A stretch of DNA of 53,670 nt from Phaeobacter sp. CECT 5382. GTDB taxonomy: Bacteria > Pseudomonadota > Alphaproteobacteria > Rhodobacterales > Rhodobacteraceae. The position numbers and the translations under genes are program-made. The notes beneath the pieces are model-generated. The model was not told the DNA's origin and did no database searches. It saw only the letters and a list, made by a program, of their open reading frames with translations. The stretch covers positions 1-53,670 of the forward strand of contig NZ_CYSG01000023.1 in assembly GCF_001457775.1 (NCBI RefSeq), written 5' to 3'. Shown here piece after piece: positions 8,900 to 18,477 of this stretch. The stretch's first letter is position 1. Every line of letters starts with the position of its first letter.

Positions 8900-11185
8900 A
8901 TGAACAAGGTGATCACCGCAGGTATTCAACTGATGCCGCCAGAGTTTGAGGCTGGGCTGGATCAATGGTCCAGTGGCAATGGCACGCCGGGCTCCGATAC
9001 CTATGACGGGGTCGCCAATGCGGCCATCGTGGTGGCGGATGCGGATTTCGCCGGCTGTATGGAGTTGCAAAAACTGCAGGCGACCCAAAGGCTGCGCTAT
9101 ATGGGGCAGGTGCCACTGCTGCCGGGCTGCTATCTGCAGGTCAAGGCCCGCATCAAAGCGGTGAGTGGTGCCTTGCCGACGGTCCGGATCGCGGGCTGGG
9201 CGGGCGACAGCAATGAAAACCATGTTGCAGGTGTCACTGAGGTCGGGTCTGGTACGACGTTGACCAGCTATGGCTCCGTCGTCGAGGTCACGGCTATCAT
9301 TGGCACCGGTAGTCGCACCGGGGTCGACATGCCCTGGGGGCGCGATGCGCGCTATGGCCATTTTGGCCTCGATTTGACGGGGTCCAATGGCGGCATCGTG
9401 CGGATTGACGATATTGAGATCACCGATATCACCAGCGCCTTTTTGCGCGACATGCTGAGCTTGGTGGATGTCACAGACTATGGTGCCATCGGAGATGATG
9501 CGACAGACAATTCGGCGGCCTTTGAAGCGGCGGATGCCGATGCGGATGGGCGTGTGATCCTGGTGCCTGCCGGAAAATTTTATCTGAATGATACCATCTC
9601 GATCAATCATCCGATCCGCTTTGAGGGCAGCCTGCGGATGCCCACGAATAGAATGCTGTTGCTACGCAAGAATTTTGACTTTCCAAGCTATGCTTCTGCC
9701 TTTGACAGCGAAGAACTGGGGTTCAAAAAGGCGTTTCAGGCGTTGTTGAATTCGGCGGATCATGACTCGCTTGATCTGGCCGGGCGCATGGTCACCGTGA
9801 CGGAACCCATTGATATGCAAGCGGCCGTGCCCAATCGCAGTTCTTATGCGACCCGGAGGGTGATCCGCAACGGGCAGATCTCGGCCACCGGCGGTGCCGC
9901 CTGGGATACCGAGACCTGGACCGAACAGGCAAGCTATGATCCCGGCAACTCGCGCAAGCTGACGTCGGTGGCCAATATCGCCAGTATTCCGGTGGGGGCT
10001 CTGGTCGAAGGCAGTGGGGTCGGGCGCGAGATTTATGTGCGCAGCAAGAATGTCGGCGCGGCAGAGATCACGCTGAGTGCGCCGCTTTATGATGCCGCCG
10101 GCACGCAGAATTTCACGTTCAAAAGCTTCAAATACATGCTCGATTTCAGTGGTTTCAGTGCGCTGAGTAAATTCGGCATGACCGAGGTGGAGATCCAGTG
10201 TAATTCTCATTGCTCGGCGCTGCGCCTGCCTTCCGCCGGGACCGTCTTCAGCCTTGACCATTGCTTTATCTCGCGGCCCAAGGATCGTGGGATTACCTCG
10301 ATCGGAACTGGCTGTCAGGGCATTCTGGTCGACAATTGTCAGTTCCTGTCAGCGGAAGAGCCTTTGGCGGTCTCGGACCGCAGCAGTATTGCGCTGAATG
10401 TGAATGCCAATGATGCCAAGCTGCGCAACAACCGGGTGACCAAGTTCCGCCATTTCGCGCTGTTGGCCGGGGCCAATAATACGGTGGCGGGCAATCACTT
10501 CTTTCAGGGCGATGACGTTGCGGGTGGCGTGCGCACGGCGGGGCTGATCCTGGCTTCGACCTATTGTTCCACCACGGTGTCTGACAACTATATCGACAAC
10601 TGCTTTATTGAGTGGACCAATGAACAGGATCCGACGCCAGACTTTACCACCGGGTTTTCCTTTAGTGCCTTGTCCATTGCCGACAATGTCTTTTTGTCGG
10701 GCGATGTGGCGCCCTGGTTCAGCTATGTGGTGGTCAAACCCTATGGCACTGGGCATTTCCTCAATGGGGTCAGCGTGTCTGACAATAAATTTCGCTCGAT
10801 CAACGGCAGTATTGATCGCGCGGAGCGGGTGGATACCAGTTTCTCGGGTCTCGACTTTTCCCGCAGCAAGTCAGTGTTCTTTGAAGGCAATACCTTTCAT
10901 GGCATCACCACTGCCGTCGCCAGCCCCCTGCGCCTGCGCCATGAGCAGGCCTCTGTTGCGACGAGCTGGCGGATCGAGACAGCTGGAAAGCTGCCCTTTG
11001 AGGGCGCAGCCCGGGCCGTGGATGCGGTGACCGCCATAGGCCCGATTGAAACCAGCGGTGGAAGTGATCGGTTTGTTACCCCCTATGTTCGGCTGGAACG
11101 GGGCAGCAATGATGATGAGATCGACCTGGTCTGGCCCGAGGCGCTGCGCGGCGAGGTCCAGGTAGTGGTGCGGGTCGACAAGTGA
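8900..11185 (+). CDS. Pectate-lyase-superfamily beta-helix protein (GH28-related)
   Basis: This 761-residue protein has an N-terminal jelly-roll-like region (about 1-195), then the hallmark opening of the Pectate_lyase_3 beta-helix (VTDYGAIGDDATDNSAAFEAA, about 200-220), then repeated beta-strand coils with isolated N and D residues to about residue 660, and a small C-terminal domain. Phage tailspikes and polysaccharide-acting enzymes share this fold. No signal peptide is visible, so it is either cytoplasmic, particle-associated, or exported by another route. ATG at 8900 has AAGGG eight bases upstream; a GTG at 8873 is open but weaker. It stands alone between unrelated genes. The substrate cannot be predicted. 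Confidence 0.72.
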   Translation: MNKVITAGIQLMPPEFEAGLDQWSSGNGTPGSDTYDGVANAAIVVADADFAGCMELQKLQATQRLRYMGQVPLLPGCYLQVKARIKAVSGALPTVRIAGWAGDSNENHVAGVTEVGSGTTLTSYGSVVEVTAIIGTGSRTGVDMPWGRDARYGHFGLDLTGSNGGIVRIDDIEITDITSAFLRDMLSLVDVTDYGAIGDDATDNSAAFEAADADADGRVILVPAGKFYLNDTISINHPIRFEGSLRMPTNRMLLLRKNFDFPSYASAFDSEELGFKKAFQALLNSADHDSLDLAGRMVTVTEPIDMQAAVPNRSSYATRRVIRNGQISATGGAAWDTETWTEQASYDPGNSRKLTSVANIASIPVGALVEGSGVGREIYVRSKNVGAAEITLSAPLYDAAGTQNFTFKSFKYMLDFSGFSALSKFGMTEVEIQCNSHCSALRLPSAGTVFSLDHCFISRPKDRGITSIGTGCQGILVDNCQFLSAEEPLAVSDRSSIALNVNANDAKLRNNRVTKFRHFALLAGANNTVAGNHFFQGDDVAGGVRTAGLILASTYCSTTVSDNYIDNCFIEWTNEQDPTPDFTTGFSFSALSIADNVFLSGDVAPWFSYVVVKPYGTGHFLNGVSVSDNKFRSINGSIDRAERVDTSFSGLDFSRSKSVFFEGNTFHGITTAVASPLRLRHEQASVATSWRIETAGKLPFEGAARAVDAVTAIGPIETSGGSDRFVTPYVRLERGSNDDEIDLVWPEALRGEVQVVVRVDK

Positions 11186-11237
11186 GCATCGCCATGGCCT
11201 AGGGCGTAGGCTATCAGGGCAGGCGCGCTGGGCCTTT

Positions 11238-11741
11238 TTAGCCGGGTTGCGACAGATCTGCAGGGGTCAGGTGAAACGCCTTGCCGAAGCCTCCATTCAG
11301 CAAGCCCTCGCTGATTTCAAACCGTACAAAGCTGAAGTCGGCAAACCCGATATAGAGCTTTGCCTTGGGGTGGCTGCGCAGATAATGCGCGGCCAGGTCC
11401 GCATGTTGCGGGCTTTGATTGTCGACAAACAGCGCCTGCGCCATCAGGCTAAGCCGCGGATGGGTGAGAGGGTCGCCTTTCTCACCCGGCTCTCCGACCA
11501 GCAAAGAGGCGGCAGGAGTGTCCTGCAACGCCTGCGTATGCGCCGCGAGGCTGGAGATCAGGCTGATGGGCTGGCCGGCGGGGCAAAGACCAAAAGCCAC
11601 GCGTGTCACCAGCGGGGCACCAGTTGCGGTGATCGTGGCGAGGGCGGCATATCCTGCGCTTTGCATCAGGGTCTGCGCCAGGCTGCGGGCCTCATCATCG
11701 GTAGGGCGGATCGGGTCGGTGCGCTGTGTCGGGTTGGTCAT
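11238..11741 (-). CDS. Pyridoxamine-phosphate-oxidase-like (HugZ-type) flavin-fold protein
   Basis: This 167-residue protein has the split-barrel FMN-binding fold of the PNPOx superfamily: AGYAALATITATGAPLVTRVAF (first strands), then SLLVGEPGEKGDPLTHPRLSL, a motif typical of the HugZ/heme-utilisation branch. HugZ relatives degrade heme or bind flavin; the C-terminal heme-oxygenase extension seen in full-length HugZ is not present here, so only the N-terminal barrel is represented. A general 'pyridoxamine 5'-phosphate oxidase family' label is the safe one. Confidence 0.8.
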   Translation of the reverse strand: MTNPTQRTDPIRPTDDEARSLAQTLMQSAGYAALATITATGAPLVTRVAFGLCPAGQPISLISSLAAHTQALQDTPAASLLVGEPGEKGDPLTHPRLSLMAQALFVDNQSPQHADLAAHYLRSHPKAKLYIGFADFSFVRFEISEGLLNGGFGKAFHLTPADLSQPG

Positions 11742-11805
11742 GGTCGAGCTTTCACAGAGAGCAGGTCGGGGCTGCGGGGGCGGCTATCGAACAGTATAGC
11801 GGAGC

Positions 11806-12585
11806 TTAAAACCTGTGCCACAGCGAGATCTTGAGGCCAAGGCTATGTGTATTTGCCTGGCGGTAGCTCAGCCCGATCAGCAGATCGCTTTGATCAAACA
11901 GGCCTGCGCCAGATGCCTGGCGCCCGAAAGGTGCCTCGCCAGGCCGGGCGCGCGGCTTGGCAGGGCTGTTGAACAGCTTCAGATCCGCCAGCTTAATCCG
12001 CAGGGCGGGGATGATGGTATAAGAAAAGGCTTGGCTGGCGGATTTTGAGGTCTCGATCGATAGTACGGGCGAGATGCGTCCCGGAGTGTTCAATCCAAAG
12101 CTGGCGTCCAGTTTCCATAGGGGGTCCGTCTGGCTGCTGCGCTGTTCATAGTGCAGATCAATATTGCCCCAACCTGTCCGTTTGTCAGTTCGTTTGTTGT
12201 TGCCCCAGGGTATGTTGAAATTCTTTCCTGCCGACAGCGTGAGACGATACATGCCACGCCAATGGCCCTTGTAGTGACTACCGCCAAGGGCCAGCTCGGT
12301 GGCCAGTTGCCCCCATCGGGGCGATTGCCACAGTGGCAGGCGTGCAAAAACCAGCGCATGCCCGGACAAGTCATCAACCTGGTTCAGATCAACCCCCAGA
12401 TCAAAGCGTTCGGTGATGCCGAAGTCGCCATAATAGCTCAGCTCTTGTGAATGGCCGCCCTCTAGGCGTCGCAGGCTGATACTGGCTGAGGCGAAGCCTT
12501 CGCCCTGGGGACGTTTCCAGGCGCCAGAGATGGCGGGCGTACCAAGCATCATACCGCACAAAAGCAGCAGCAGGCAGCGGCTCAC
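11806..12585 (-). CDS. Putative outer-membrane beta-barrel protein
   Basis: This is an unrecognised 259-residue protein. It starts with a signal peptide (SRCLLLLLCGMMLGTPAISGA). The mature part alternates polar and aromatic/hydrophobic residues in strands of 8-12 residues separated by short turns and ends in W-H-R-F, a C-terminal aromatic signature of barrels inserted by BamA. The start is GTG at 12585, with AGG nine bases upstream. It is separate from its neighbours. Function unknown; a small porin or envelope protein is my reading. Confidence 0.55.
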   Translation of the reverse strand: MSRCLLLLLCGMMLGTPAISGAWKRPQGEGFASASISLRRLEGGHSQELSYYGDFGITERFDLGVDLNQVDDLSGHALVFARLPLWQSPRWGQLATELALGGSHYKGHWRGMYRLTLSAGKNFNIPWGNNKRTDKRTGWGNIDLHYEQRSSQTDPLWKLDASFGLNTPGRISPVLSIETSKSASQAFSYTIIPALRIKLADLKLFNSPAKPRARPGEAPFGRQASGAGLFDQSDLLIGLSYRQANTHSLGLKISLWHRF

Positions 12586-12737
12586 GGCTTTTTACCTATG
12601 GCTGAAATCAGGTCAATCATACACCCGTTTTAGGAGAGTTTTTCTGCCAAAACTATCCCATGGCAAAAACTTGTCTGATTTTTGCTGCAACCATCGTAGG
12701 CTGGTCACACCTAGCTATACAGCCAAAGGAGAAGCTG

Positions 12738-13064
12738 ATGCCGAAGATCGTGCAAGGCGCAGAAATCCAGACAGTCATTACCACATTTGAAATGACACCG
12801 GGGACCTGTCAGGACCTTTTGGAGGCGTTGAACGACGCCTATTCCGAATTCATTTCAAAGCAGCCGGGCTTCATTTCGGCCGGGCTGCATGTGAATGATG
12901 CACAAACCCGGATTGCCAATTACTCGCAATGGCGGCGACGCGAGGATTTTATGGAGATGCTGCGCTCGTCTGAGATGCGGCAAAGAAACCGCAAGATAAA
13001 CGAGCTTTGCCGGAGTTTTGAGCCGGTCATGTATGATGTGGCCGCGACATTTGAAACCAAGTGA
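12738..13064 (+). CDS. Antibiotic-biosynthesis-monooxygenase (ABM) domain protein
   Basis: This is a 108-residue single-domain protein of the dimeric alpha-beta barrel superfamily. The pattern TFEMTPGTCQDLLEALNDAY...QPGFISAGLHVNDAQTRIANYSQWRRREDFMEML follows ABM proteins: strand, helix, the GF-x-S strand and a Y-x-x-W segment. Relatives are heme-degrading or quinone monooxygenases, or have no known substrate. The ATG at 12738 is chosen because AAAGGAG lies six bases before it; an upstream ATG at 12660 in the same frame has no such site. Confidence 0.75.
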   Translation: MPKIVQGAEIQTVITTFEMTPGTCQDLLEALNDAYSEFISKQPGFISAGLHVNDAQTRIANYSQWRRREDFMEMLRSSEMRQRNRKINELCRSFEPVMYDVAATFETK

Positions 13065-13209
13065 AATCAGCCGGATGTGGCGGAGGTAAAGCGCAGGTTG
13101 GTGGGTTTGATCTGTTGTTGAGGCCGTTGCAAAGTCTCTGACCTGGATCAAGGCTGGGTCTTTGACTTCGGTCCATTCTTTTGAAAACGCGTCGCCAAGG
13201 AGGCTTCAA

Positions 13210-13617
13210 ATGTATCACAACATTCTCGTACCCATTTCCTTTGACCCGGACCGGGATGTCTCGGCCCCCCTGAAGCTAGCCAAGCTGCTGGCCGTGCCAG
13301 AGGCCAAAATCACCCTGCTGCATGTGGTGGAGCAAATCCCGGCTTATGCGATTTCCTATATGCCGGTGGAATACATGGCGCAGGCGCGCGCCGCTCTGGA
13401 GAGCGAGCTGGATGGTCTGGCCAAGACCCTGCCAAATGCAACCGGCATCGTGATCGAAGGCCATTCGGGGCGTTCAATCTTGGATTGGGCCGAAGAGCAC
13501 AAGCCAGATCTGGTGATCATGGCTTCGCACCGCCCGGGCATGCAGGACCTGCTGCTGGGCTCCACCGCCAGTCAGGTTGTGCGTCACGCCGCCTGCGCTG
13601 TGCATGTTGTACGCTAG
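13210..13617 (+). CDS. Universal stress protein (UspA family)
   Basis: This 135-residue protein has the UspA fold: MYHNILVPISFDPD (first strand, with the acidic residue), LLHVVEQ, IVIEGHSG, and the C-terminal MASHRPGMQDLLLGSTASQVVRHAACAVHVVR, which carries the glycine/serine loop of ATP-binding Usp proteins in a slightly shortened form. AAGGAGG sits six bases before the ATG at 13210. It is a stand-alone gene; an inverted repeat follows at 13642-13672. Confidence 0.9.
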   Translation: MYHNILVPISFDPDRDVSAPLKLAKLLAVPEAKITLLHVVEQIPAYAISYMPVEYMAQARAALESELDGLAKTLPNATGIVIEGHSGRSILDWAEEHKPDLVIMASHRPGMQDLLLGSTASQVVRHAACAVHVVR

Positions 13618-13641
13618 GTCTTGCCAACCTGATCTCACGTG

Positions 13642-13672
13642 ATCCCGGCGTGCTGTTGCTGCCCGCCGGGAT
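13642..13672. other. Inverted repeat between convergent genes
   Basis: ATCCCGGCG and CGCCGGGAT form a perfect nine-base-pair stem around a 13-base loop, between the convergent usp gene and the gene at 13688. No T-run follows on either strand, so it may be a bidirectional, non-canonical terminator. Confidence 0.45.
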
Positions 13673-13687
13673 GGTGTCTGGGTGTCG

Positions 13688-14296
13688 CTAGCCGCGCTGC
13701 AGCGCATGGCCCAAAACATGGGCGGCAAAACGGATGATGCTCCCGGGTAGCAGGGCAGAGCGCAGCAAAACCTTGTTGGAGTTCAGGGCCTCGGCGATGC
13801 GGGTATAATGTTCCTGCTTGTTCGCCGGAGAGCGTAGAAGGATTATTTCTGCCTTTTCAATGGCTTGTTCGGTTTGTCGGGTCACTTTTGGCACCGCTTC
13901 GGGTTTGATCGGTTGATAGACTTCGAACCCGCGCCGTTTGGGTTTCTGCGCCGGGTCACGGTTTTTCTTCACCGCTGTGTCTAGTGTGTCTTCGACCAGC
14001 ACCAGCGCCTTAAGAGCCTCGGAATATGCCGGGTTGCCGCGCAGCAGGTCTGCAGAGCGTTTGTAGACCAATCGATAGCAGTCATAGCGGTATGACCAGT
14101 CGAGTCGGGAACAGCGGCTGAACCCGCGTGACAGGGTTTTGGCAACGGTCTTGGTCACGCCAAAGGACAGCCCGGCCTTCGCGCTTCCGCCGCTTCCGTA
14201 GCCGCTGCCGGCATCGCCTCCTGCGAGCACGGGAACAGTCAATTGCCACATAAAGAGCGCGACCCAGAGGGGGGCTGCCTTGCAAAATCCACTCAT
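13688..14296 (-). CDS. Secreted protein of unknown function
   Basis: I do not recognise this 202-residue protein. It has a signal-like hydrophobic N-terminus (PLWVALFMWQLTVPVLAG), a glycine/serine-rich linker (GGDAGSGYGSGGSAKAG), and then an all-helical, lysine/arginine-rich region with a probable disulphide pair (RCSRLDWSYRYDCYR). The conserved-looking core LDTAVKKNRDP...VYQPIKPEAVPKVTRQTEQAIEKAEIILLRSP may pack as a helical bundle. Periplasmic location is inferred from the leader. Confidence 0.6.
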   Translation of the reverse strand: MSGFCKAAPLWVALFMWQLTVPVLAGGDAGSGYGSGGSAKAGLSFGVTKTVAKTLSRGFSRCSRLDWSYRYDCYRLVYKRSADLLRGNPAYSEALKALVLVEDTLDTAVKKNRDPAQKPKRRGFEVYQPIKPEAVPKVTRQTEQAIEKAEIILLRSPANKQEHYTRIAEALNSNKVLLRSALLPGSIIRFAAHVLGHALQRG

Positions 14297-14602
14297 AAAA
14301 ATCTCCTCACTATGGTTTGAAAACTAGCACGGGGCGTTCATGATGCAAGGGGCGGGCAAAGGGCAGGCCACCCTGACGCGGGTTTCGCGAAACTACGGTC
14401 CTCAAGCGTTTTGCATAGTTTTCGCATAGAAAGAGTAAGCCGAAGAAAAGCTCAGTCAGAAATGCCTGTTTATAAAGGCTTCTCTTGCCTGTTTGACGCA
14501 GTTTCCCCGCCATTTTTGGGTATGTTTTGGGTTGTCCTTCGCAGCATTGTCTTCAATATTTGGATCGCAAACTTTTATCGAAGTCTTTTTCAGGGGTGCA
14601 TC
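14297..14602. other. Intergenic region between divergent genes
   Basis: This AT-rich spacer separates divergent genes and must hold both promoters. TTGACG at about 14492 could be a -35 element, but no well-spaced -10 follows. No gene is seen. Confidence 0.4.
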
Positions 14603-14992
14603 ATGAAAATTGGAAAAACTGTTTTGGCGGCTGTCGCAGCGCTGGCTTTGTCAACGCCCTGTGCAATGGCAGATGAGCTGTTGGCCAGCTATGTGGCCTT
14701 CATCGGTCGGGATGATCTTTACAATTCCAAGGGCGCGCGGTTGACGGAGCCCTGGCAGATCCTGCGGCAGGATCGTGCGAATTTTCACCGCTTCGGCATT
14801 TCACAGCCCGGTGACGAATGGGACCCGATCTTCAAGGATGTGAATAACCGTGCGACAATGGAAAGCATGATCCAGTACGGCTCGATCGAGGCATCGGCGG
14901 GGCGCAATATCGTCAAGGGCGGTGTGATGGTGCAGGTCGATGTCTATGATGGTGGCGCGCGCGACTACGTCCGGGTCAGTGTTACCCGCTAA
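14603..14992 (+). CDS. Small periplasmic protein of unknown function
   Basis: This 129-residue protein starts with a clear Sec signal peptide (MKIGKTVLAAVAALALSTPCAMA, cleavage after AMA). The mature part begins DELLASYVAFIGRDDLYNSKGARLTEPWQILRQDRANFHRFG, a pattern I associate with an uncharacterised conserved family in Rhodobacteraceae. The upstream frame is open to 14411, but AGGGG six bases before the ATG at 14603 and the signal peptide fix this start. It ends just before the convergent YdcF gene. Confidence 0.72.
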   Translation: MKIGKTVLAAVAALALSTPCAMADELLASYVAFIGRDDLYNSKGARLTEPWQILRQDRANFHRFGISQPGDEWDPIFKDVNNRATMESMIQYGSIEASAGRNIVKGGVMVQVDVYDGGARDYVRVSVTR

Positions 14993-15005
14993 TCTGAGCT
15001 ACCTG

Positions 15006-15485
15006 CTAATCTGATCGGCGCAGGCGCCACCAGTAATAGATCAATCCGGGGATCTCCCGGAGCCAGGATTTCAGCACCTTGTGTTTGGCTGTGCCGGTCA
15101 TTGGTGGACATGAAACGCGGGCCTTGATGCCCAGATGCTGCGCTGTCATGGCGGCGCGCCATTTGTGGTAGGTATCGGTGACGATCACCACTTCGGGCGC
15201 ACCGAGTTCAGCCAACAGCGGGAGGGTATTTGCGAGGTTCTCCAAAGTAGAGTGCGATTGATCCTCCAGCCGTATTGCCGCAACTGGCAGACCTTCTGCC
15301 AGGCAAATGCTGCGCATCACGTCAGCCTCGGTCGGGGGAAAGCGACCCAAACCACCACAGCAGATCACATGGGTCACCGCGCCGCTTTTGAATAGCTTAA
15401 CAGCCTGTAACGTGCGCCGACGCAGCGTGGGCGATGCGTTGCCATCGGGCTTTACGGCGGCCCCAAGGATTATCGCTACGGTCAT
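15006..15485 (-). CDS. YdcF/DUF218-family protein
   Basis: This 159-residue protein has the DUF218 core: VAIILGAAVKPDGNASPTLRRRTLQAV (opening strand and S-x-x-L-x-x-R), VTHVICCGG, EADVMRSICLAEGLP, LEDQSHSTLENLANT and VVIVTDTYHKWRA. Family members include SanA/ElyC-like envelope proteins and YdcF, which binds AdoMet in vitro. There is no N-terminal membrane segment with the ATG at 15485, which has AGGA eight bases upstream; the longer open frame adds no family sequence. Its end is 15 bases from the convergent gene at 14603. Confidence 0.82.
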   Translation of the reverse strand: MTVAIILGAAVKPDGNASPTLRRRTLQAVKLFKSGAVTHVICCGGLGRFPPTEADVMRSICLAEGLPVAAIRLEDQSHSTLENLANTLPLLAELGAPEVVIVTDTYHKWRAAMTAQHLGIKARVSCPPMTGTAKHKVLKSWLREIPGLIYYWWRLRRSD

Positions 15486-15684
15486 GGTGGGTGTCCTGTC
15501 AGTTCCTGTGTCGTGCGAAACCAAGGTAAAGGGTCCAAAAGCAGGGTCGCGTTTCCGTTTGGCCAGCGCCCCGCGTTTGTTGAACGAAATGCCATGTTTT
15601 CGACACGGCACTCTCGGCTTCTGCGAGGGAGGGCCAAAGCCCCCGTCCAGAGCCAGCCGGGGTTCTCTGTTAAGCGGCTACATC

Positions 15685-17931
15685 TCACGAAAACTTCTTT
15701 TGCGACTTGCCACGATAGGCCCGCGTTCCGGCCTTGCCTGCACTGGAGCGACCGCGCGATTTGACCGCGGCCTCCGACGCTTTTTCCACCGCGTATTGCC
15801 GCGCCAGGGGATCATCCGACACCGCGAGATCAACCGCTTCCAGCCGTTTCACCTCGTCGCGCAGGCGGGCGGCTTCTTCGAACTCCAGGTTCTCGGCGGC
15901 CTTGCGCATCTCGTCGCGCAGCCCGTTCAGATGGGCCTCCAGGTTGGCGCCGTGCATTGGCTTGTCGATATTTGCGGTGACACGGTTCATATCCACGTCG
16001 CCCTGATAGAGCCCCGCCAGAACATCTTCGACGTTCTTTTTCACAGTCGCGGGCGTAATGCCGTGTTCCAGGTTATAGGCTTTCTGCTTTTCGCGGCGGC
16101 GATTGGTTTCTGCCAATGCGCGCTCCATCGAACCGGTAATCTTGTCCGCATACATGATGACGCGGCCTTCGGCGTTACGCGCGGCGCGGCCAATGGTCTG
16201 CACCAGCGAGGTTTCCGAACGCAAAAAGCCTTCTTTGTCGGCGTCCAGAATGGCCACCAGCCCGCATTCGGGAATATCCAGACCCTCGCGCAGCAGATTG
16301 ATGCCGATCAGCACGTCAAAAGCGCCAAGCCGCAAATCTCGCAGGATTTCAATGCGTTCCAGCGTGTCGATATCCGAATGCATGTACCGCACCTTGATGC
16401 CCTGTTCGTGCAGATATTCGGTCAGATCTTCGGCCATGCGTTTGGTCAGCGTGGTAACAAGCGTGCGCATACCATCGGCGCTGACCTTGCGGATTTCGTC
16501 CAACAGATCATCCACCTGCATCTGCACCGGACGGATCTCGATCTCGGGCTCCAGCAGGCCGGTGGGGCGGATCACCTGTTCGGTGAAAACACCGCCGGCC
16601 TGATCCAGCTCCCAGGCGGACGGCGTCGCCGAGACAAAGACCGACTGGGGCCGCATCGCGTCCCATTCTTCGAACTTCAGTGGACGGTTGTCCATGCAGG
16701 ACGGCAGCCGGAAGCCATGTTCTGCTAGCGTCGATTTGCGTCGAAAATCGCCTTTGTACATGCCGCCGATCTGCGGCACCGAGACATGGCTTTCGTCGGC
16801 AAACACGATGGCATTGTCAGGAATGAACTCAAACAGGGTGGGGGGCGGCTCACCGGGCGCGCGACCCGTCAGATAGCGCGAATAGTTTTCGATGCCGTTG
16901 CAATAGCCGGTGGCCTCCAGCATCTCGATATCAAAGTTACAGCGCTGTTCCAGCCGTTGCGCCTCCAGTAGCTTGCCCTCGCTGACGAACTGGTCAAGCC
17001 GTTTGCGAAGCTCTTCCTTGATCGAGATAACCGCCTGATTCAATGTCGGTTTCGGCGTCACGTAGTGGGAATTTGCATAGACGCGGATCTGTTCGAACGC
17101 ACCCGTCCGTTCGCCGGTTAGTGGATCAAACTCGGTGATCGCCTCCAGCTCTTCGCCAAAGAAGGACAGCTTCCAGGCGCGGTCTTCAAGGTGGGCGGGA
17201 AAGATTTCCAGCGTATCACCACGCACCCGGAACGAACCGCGTTGAAAGGCCTGATCGTTGCGTTTGTACTGCTGTGCCACCAGATCGGCCATGACCTGCC
17301 GCTGGTCATATTCTTCACCGACCTTCAGATCCTGGGTCATCGCCGAATAGGTCTCGACGGAACCAATCCCGTAGATGCAACTGACGGACGCGATGATGAT
17401 CACATCGTCGCGTTCCAGCAGCGCCCGCGTGGCAGAGTGGCGCATCCGGTCGATCTGTTCGTTGATCTGGCTTTCCTTCTCGATGAAGGTATCAGAGCGC
17501 GCCACATAGGCTTCGGGTTGGTAGTAGTCATAAAACGAGACGAAGTATTCCACCGAGTTCTCAGGAAAAAAGCCCTTGAACTCACCATATAGCTGCGCCG
17601 CCAAGGTCTTGTTTGGGGCCAGAATGATGGCAGGACGCTGGGTTTCTTCGATCACTTTGGCCATGGTGAAGGTTTTGCCGGTGCCAGTGGCCCCCAGCAG
17701 AACCTGATTGCGCTCGCCCTCGGCCACGCCGGCGCTGAGTTCGGCAATGGCGGTGGGCTGATCCCCCGCCGGAGAAAACTCCGTCTGCATCACAAAGGCA
17801 CGACCGCCTTCAAGCTTGGGGCGGGCAGCTGGTGCGCGCTCAACCATTTTTTCTGGCAAAGCCTCTGGTGAGGTCTCTGGCAGCGGATCGCCCATCTGGG
17901 CCGCAGATTTGTCTGAATGGGCGTAGGGCAT
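15685..17931 (-). CDS. uvrB: UvrABC excinuclease subunit B
   Basis: UvrB verifies DNA damage and recruits UvrC in nucleotide excision repair. The 748-residue protein has Walker A GATGTGKT at residues 80-87, the beta-hairpin region [13 protein letters not shown], the DEAD-box equivalent FADESH, helicase motifs V-VI ([16 protein letters not shown]), and a C-terminal UVR domain ([24 protein letters not shown]). About 45 residues of low-complexity N-terminal extension and a basic tail are lineage additions. GGAGA precedes the ATG. I looked for an alphaproteobacterial SOS box (GTTC-N7-GTTC) upstream and found only GTTC repeats with the wrong spacing. Confidence 0.97.
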   Translation of the reverse strand: MPYAHSDKSAAQMGDPLPETSPEALPEKMVERAPAARPKLEGGRAFVMQTEFSPAGDQPTAIAELSAGVAEGERNQVLLGATGTGKTFTMAKVIEETQRPAIILAPNKTLAAQLYGEFKGFFPENSVEYFVSFYDYYQPEAYVARSDTFIEKESQINEQIDRMRHSATRALLERDDVIIIASVSCIYGIGSVETYSAMTQDLKVGEEYDQRQVMADLVAQQYKRNDQAFQRGSFRVRGDTLEIFPAHLEDRAWKLSFFGEELEAITEFDPLTGERTGAFEQIRVYANSHYVTPKPTLNQAVISIKEELRKRLDQFVSEGKLLEAQRLEQRCNFDIEMLEATGYCNGIENYSRYLTGRAPGEPPPTLFEFIPDNAIVFADESHVSVPQIGGMYKGDFRRKSTLAEHGFRLPSCMDNRPLKFEEWDAMRPQSVFVSATPSAWELDQAGGVFTEQVIRPTGLLEPEIEIRPVQMQVDDLLDEIRKVSADGMRTLVTTLTKRMAEDLTEYLHEQGIKVRYMHSDIDTLERIEILRDLRLGAFDVLIGINLLREGLDIPECGLVAILDADKEGFLRSETSLVQTIGRAARNAEGRVIMYADKITGSMERALAETNRRREKQKAYNLEHGITPATVKKNVEDVLAGLYQGDVDMNRVTANIDKPMHGANLEAHLNGLRDEMRKAAENLEFEEAARLRDEVKRLEAVDLAVSDDPLARQYAVEKASEAAVKSRGRSSAGKAGTRAYRGKSQKKFS

Positions 17932-18129
17932 CCGGCTCTCCTTTGATCCTTGCTGATTTTGGTCTGTTTTTGTTCTTGTTCAAGGGGCATTCGACGCCTT
18001 TTCAGCTTCTTTTTGTTGCCGCGATGCAAACCTGTTGAATGCGCTGGATTTGTCTTCTTGTGACAGAAGGGTATTCGGCGCATATATGAGCCGCATATAG
18101 ATGCCGAGACGAGTCACGAGGAGACACCC

Positions 18130-18441
18130 ATGCGAGCGCGGATTTACCGGCCAGCCCGAAACGCCATGACTTCCGGAATGGCCAAGACCCGCAAGTGGGT
18201 GCTGGACTATGCGCCGGAAACTGCGCGGGAAGTGGATCCTTTGATGGGCTGGACGTCTTCTTCGGACACCCAAAGCCAGGTCCGCCTGCGCTTTGACACC
18301 AAAGAAGCGGCGCTGGAATACGCTCAGGATCACGGCATCAATGCGGAGGTGGTCGAGCCCAAAGCGCGTAAAGCCAACATCCGCAATGGCGGCTATGGCG
18401 AGAATTTTGCCACCAACCGGCGCGTGCCCTGGACCCACTGA
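18130..18441 (+). CDS. Complex I NDUFS4-type accessory subunit
   Basis: This 103-residue protein belongs to the 'ETC complex I subunit conserved region' family, homologous to mitochondrial NDUFS4 (18 kDa). The features are [14 protein letters not shown] at the start, then [39 protein letters not shown] and the C-terminal [15 protein letters not shown]. Alphaproteobacteria keep this accessory subunit outside the nuo operon, as here. AGGAG is spaced correctly before the ATG. Its stop codon opens a 13-base tandem repeat that leads into the next gene. Confidence 0.93.
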   Translation: MRARIYRPARNAMTSGMAKTRKWVLDYAPETAREVDPLMGWTSSSDTQSQVRLRFDTKEAALEYAQDHGINAEVVEPKARKANIRNGGYGENFATNRRVPWTH

Positions 18442-18477
18442 CGGGCACTGGTGACGGGCACTGATGACGGGTAGTAA
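18439..18477 (+). repeat. Three 13-base tandem repeats
   Basis: TGACGGGCACTGG, TGACGGGCACTGA and TGACGGGTAGTAA are consecutive. The first starts on the stop codon of the NDUFS4 gene, and the last base of the third is the A of the next gene's ATG. They occupy the whole junction between the two genes. Confidence 0.85.

Noticed and set aside
15307-16728. Long plus-strand open frame (473 codons) opposite uvrB
   Set aside because: It is the antisense shadow of a well-identified gene in GC-rich DNA; no family resemblance.
17932-18060. SOS box upstream of uvrB
   Set aside because: GTTC tetramers occur but not with the seven-base spacing needed for an alphaproteobacterial LexA site.
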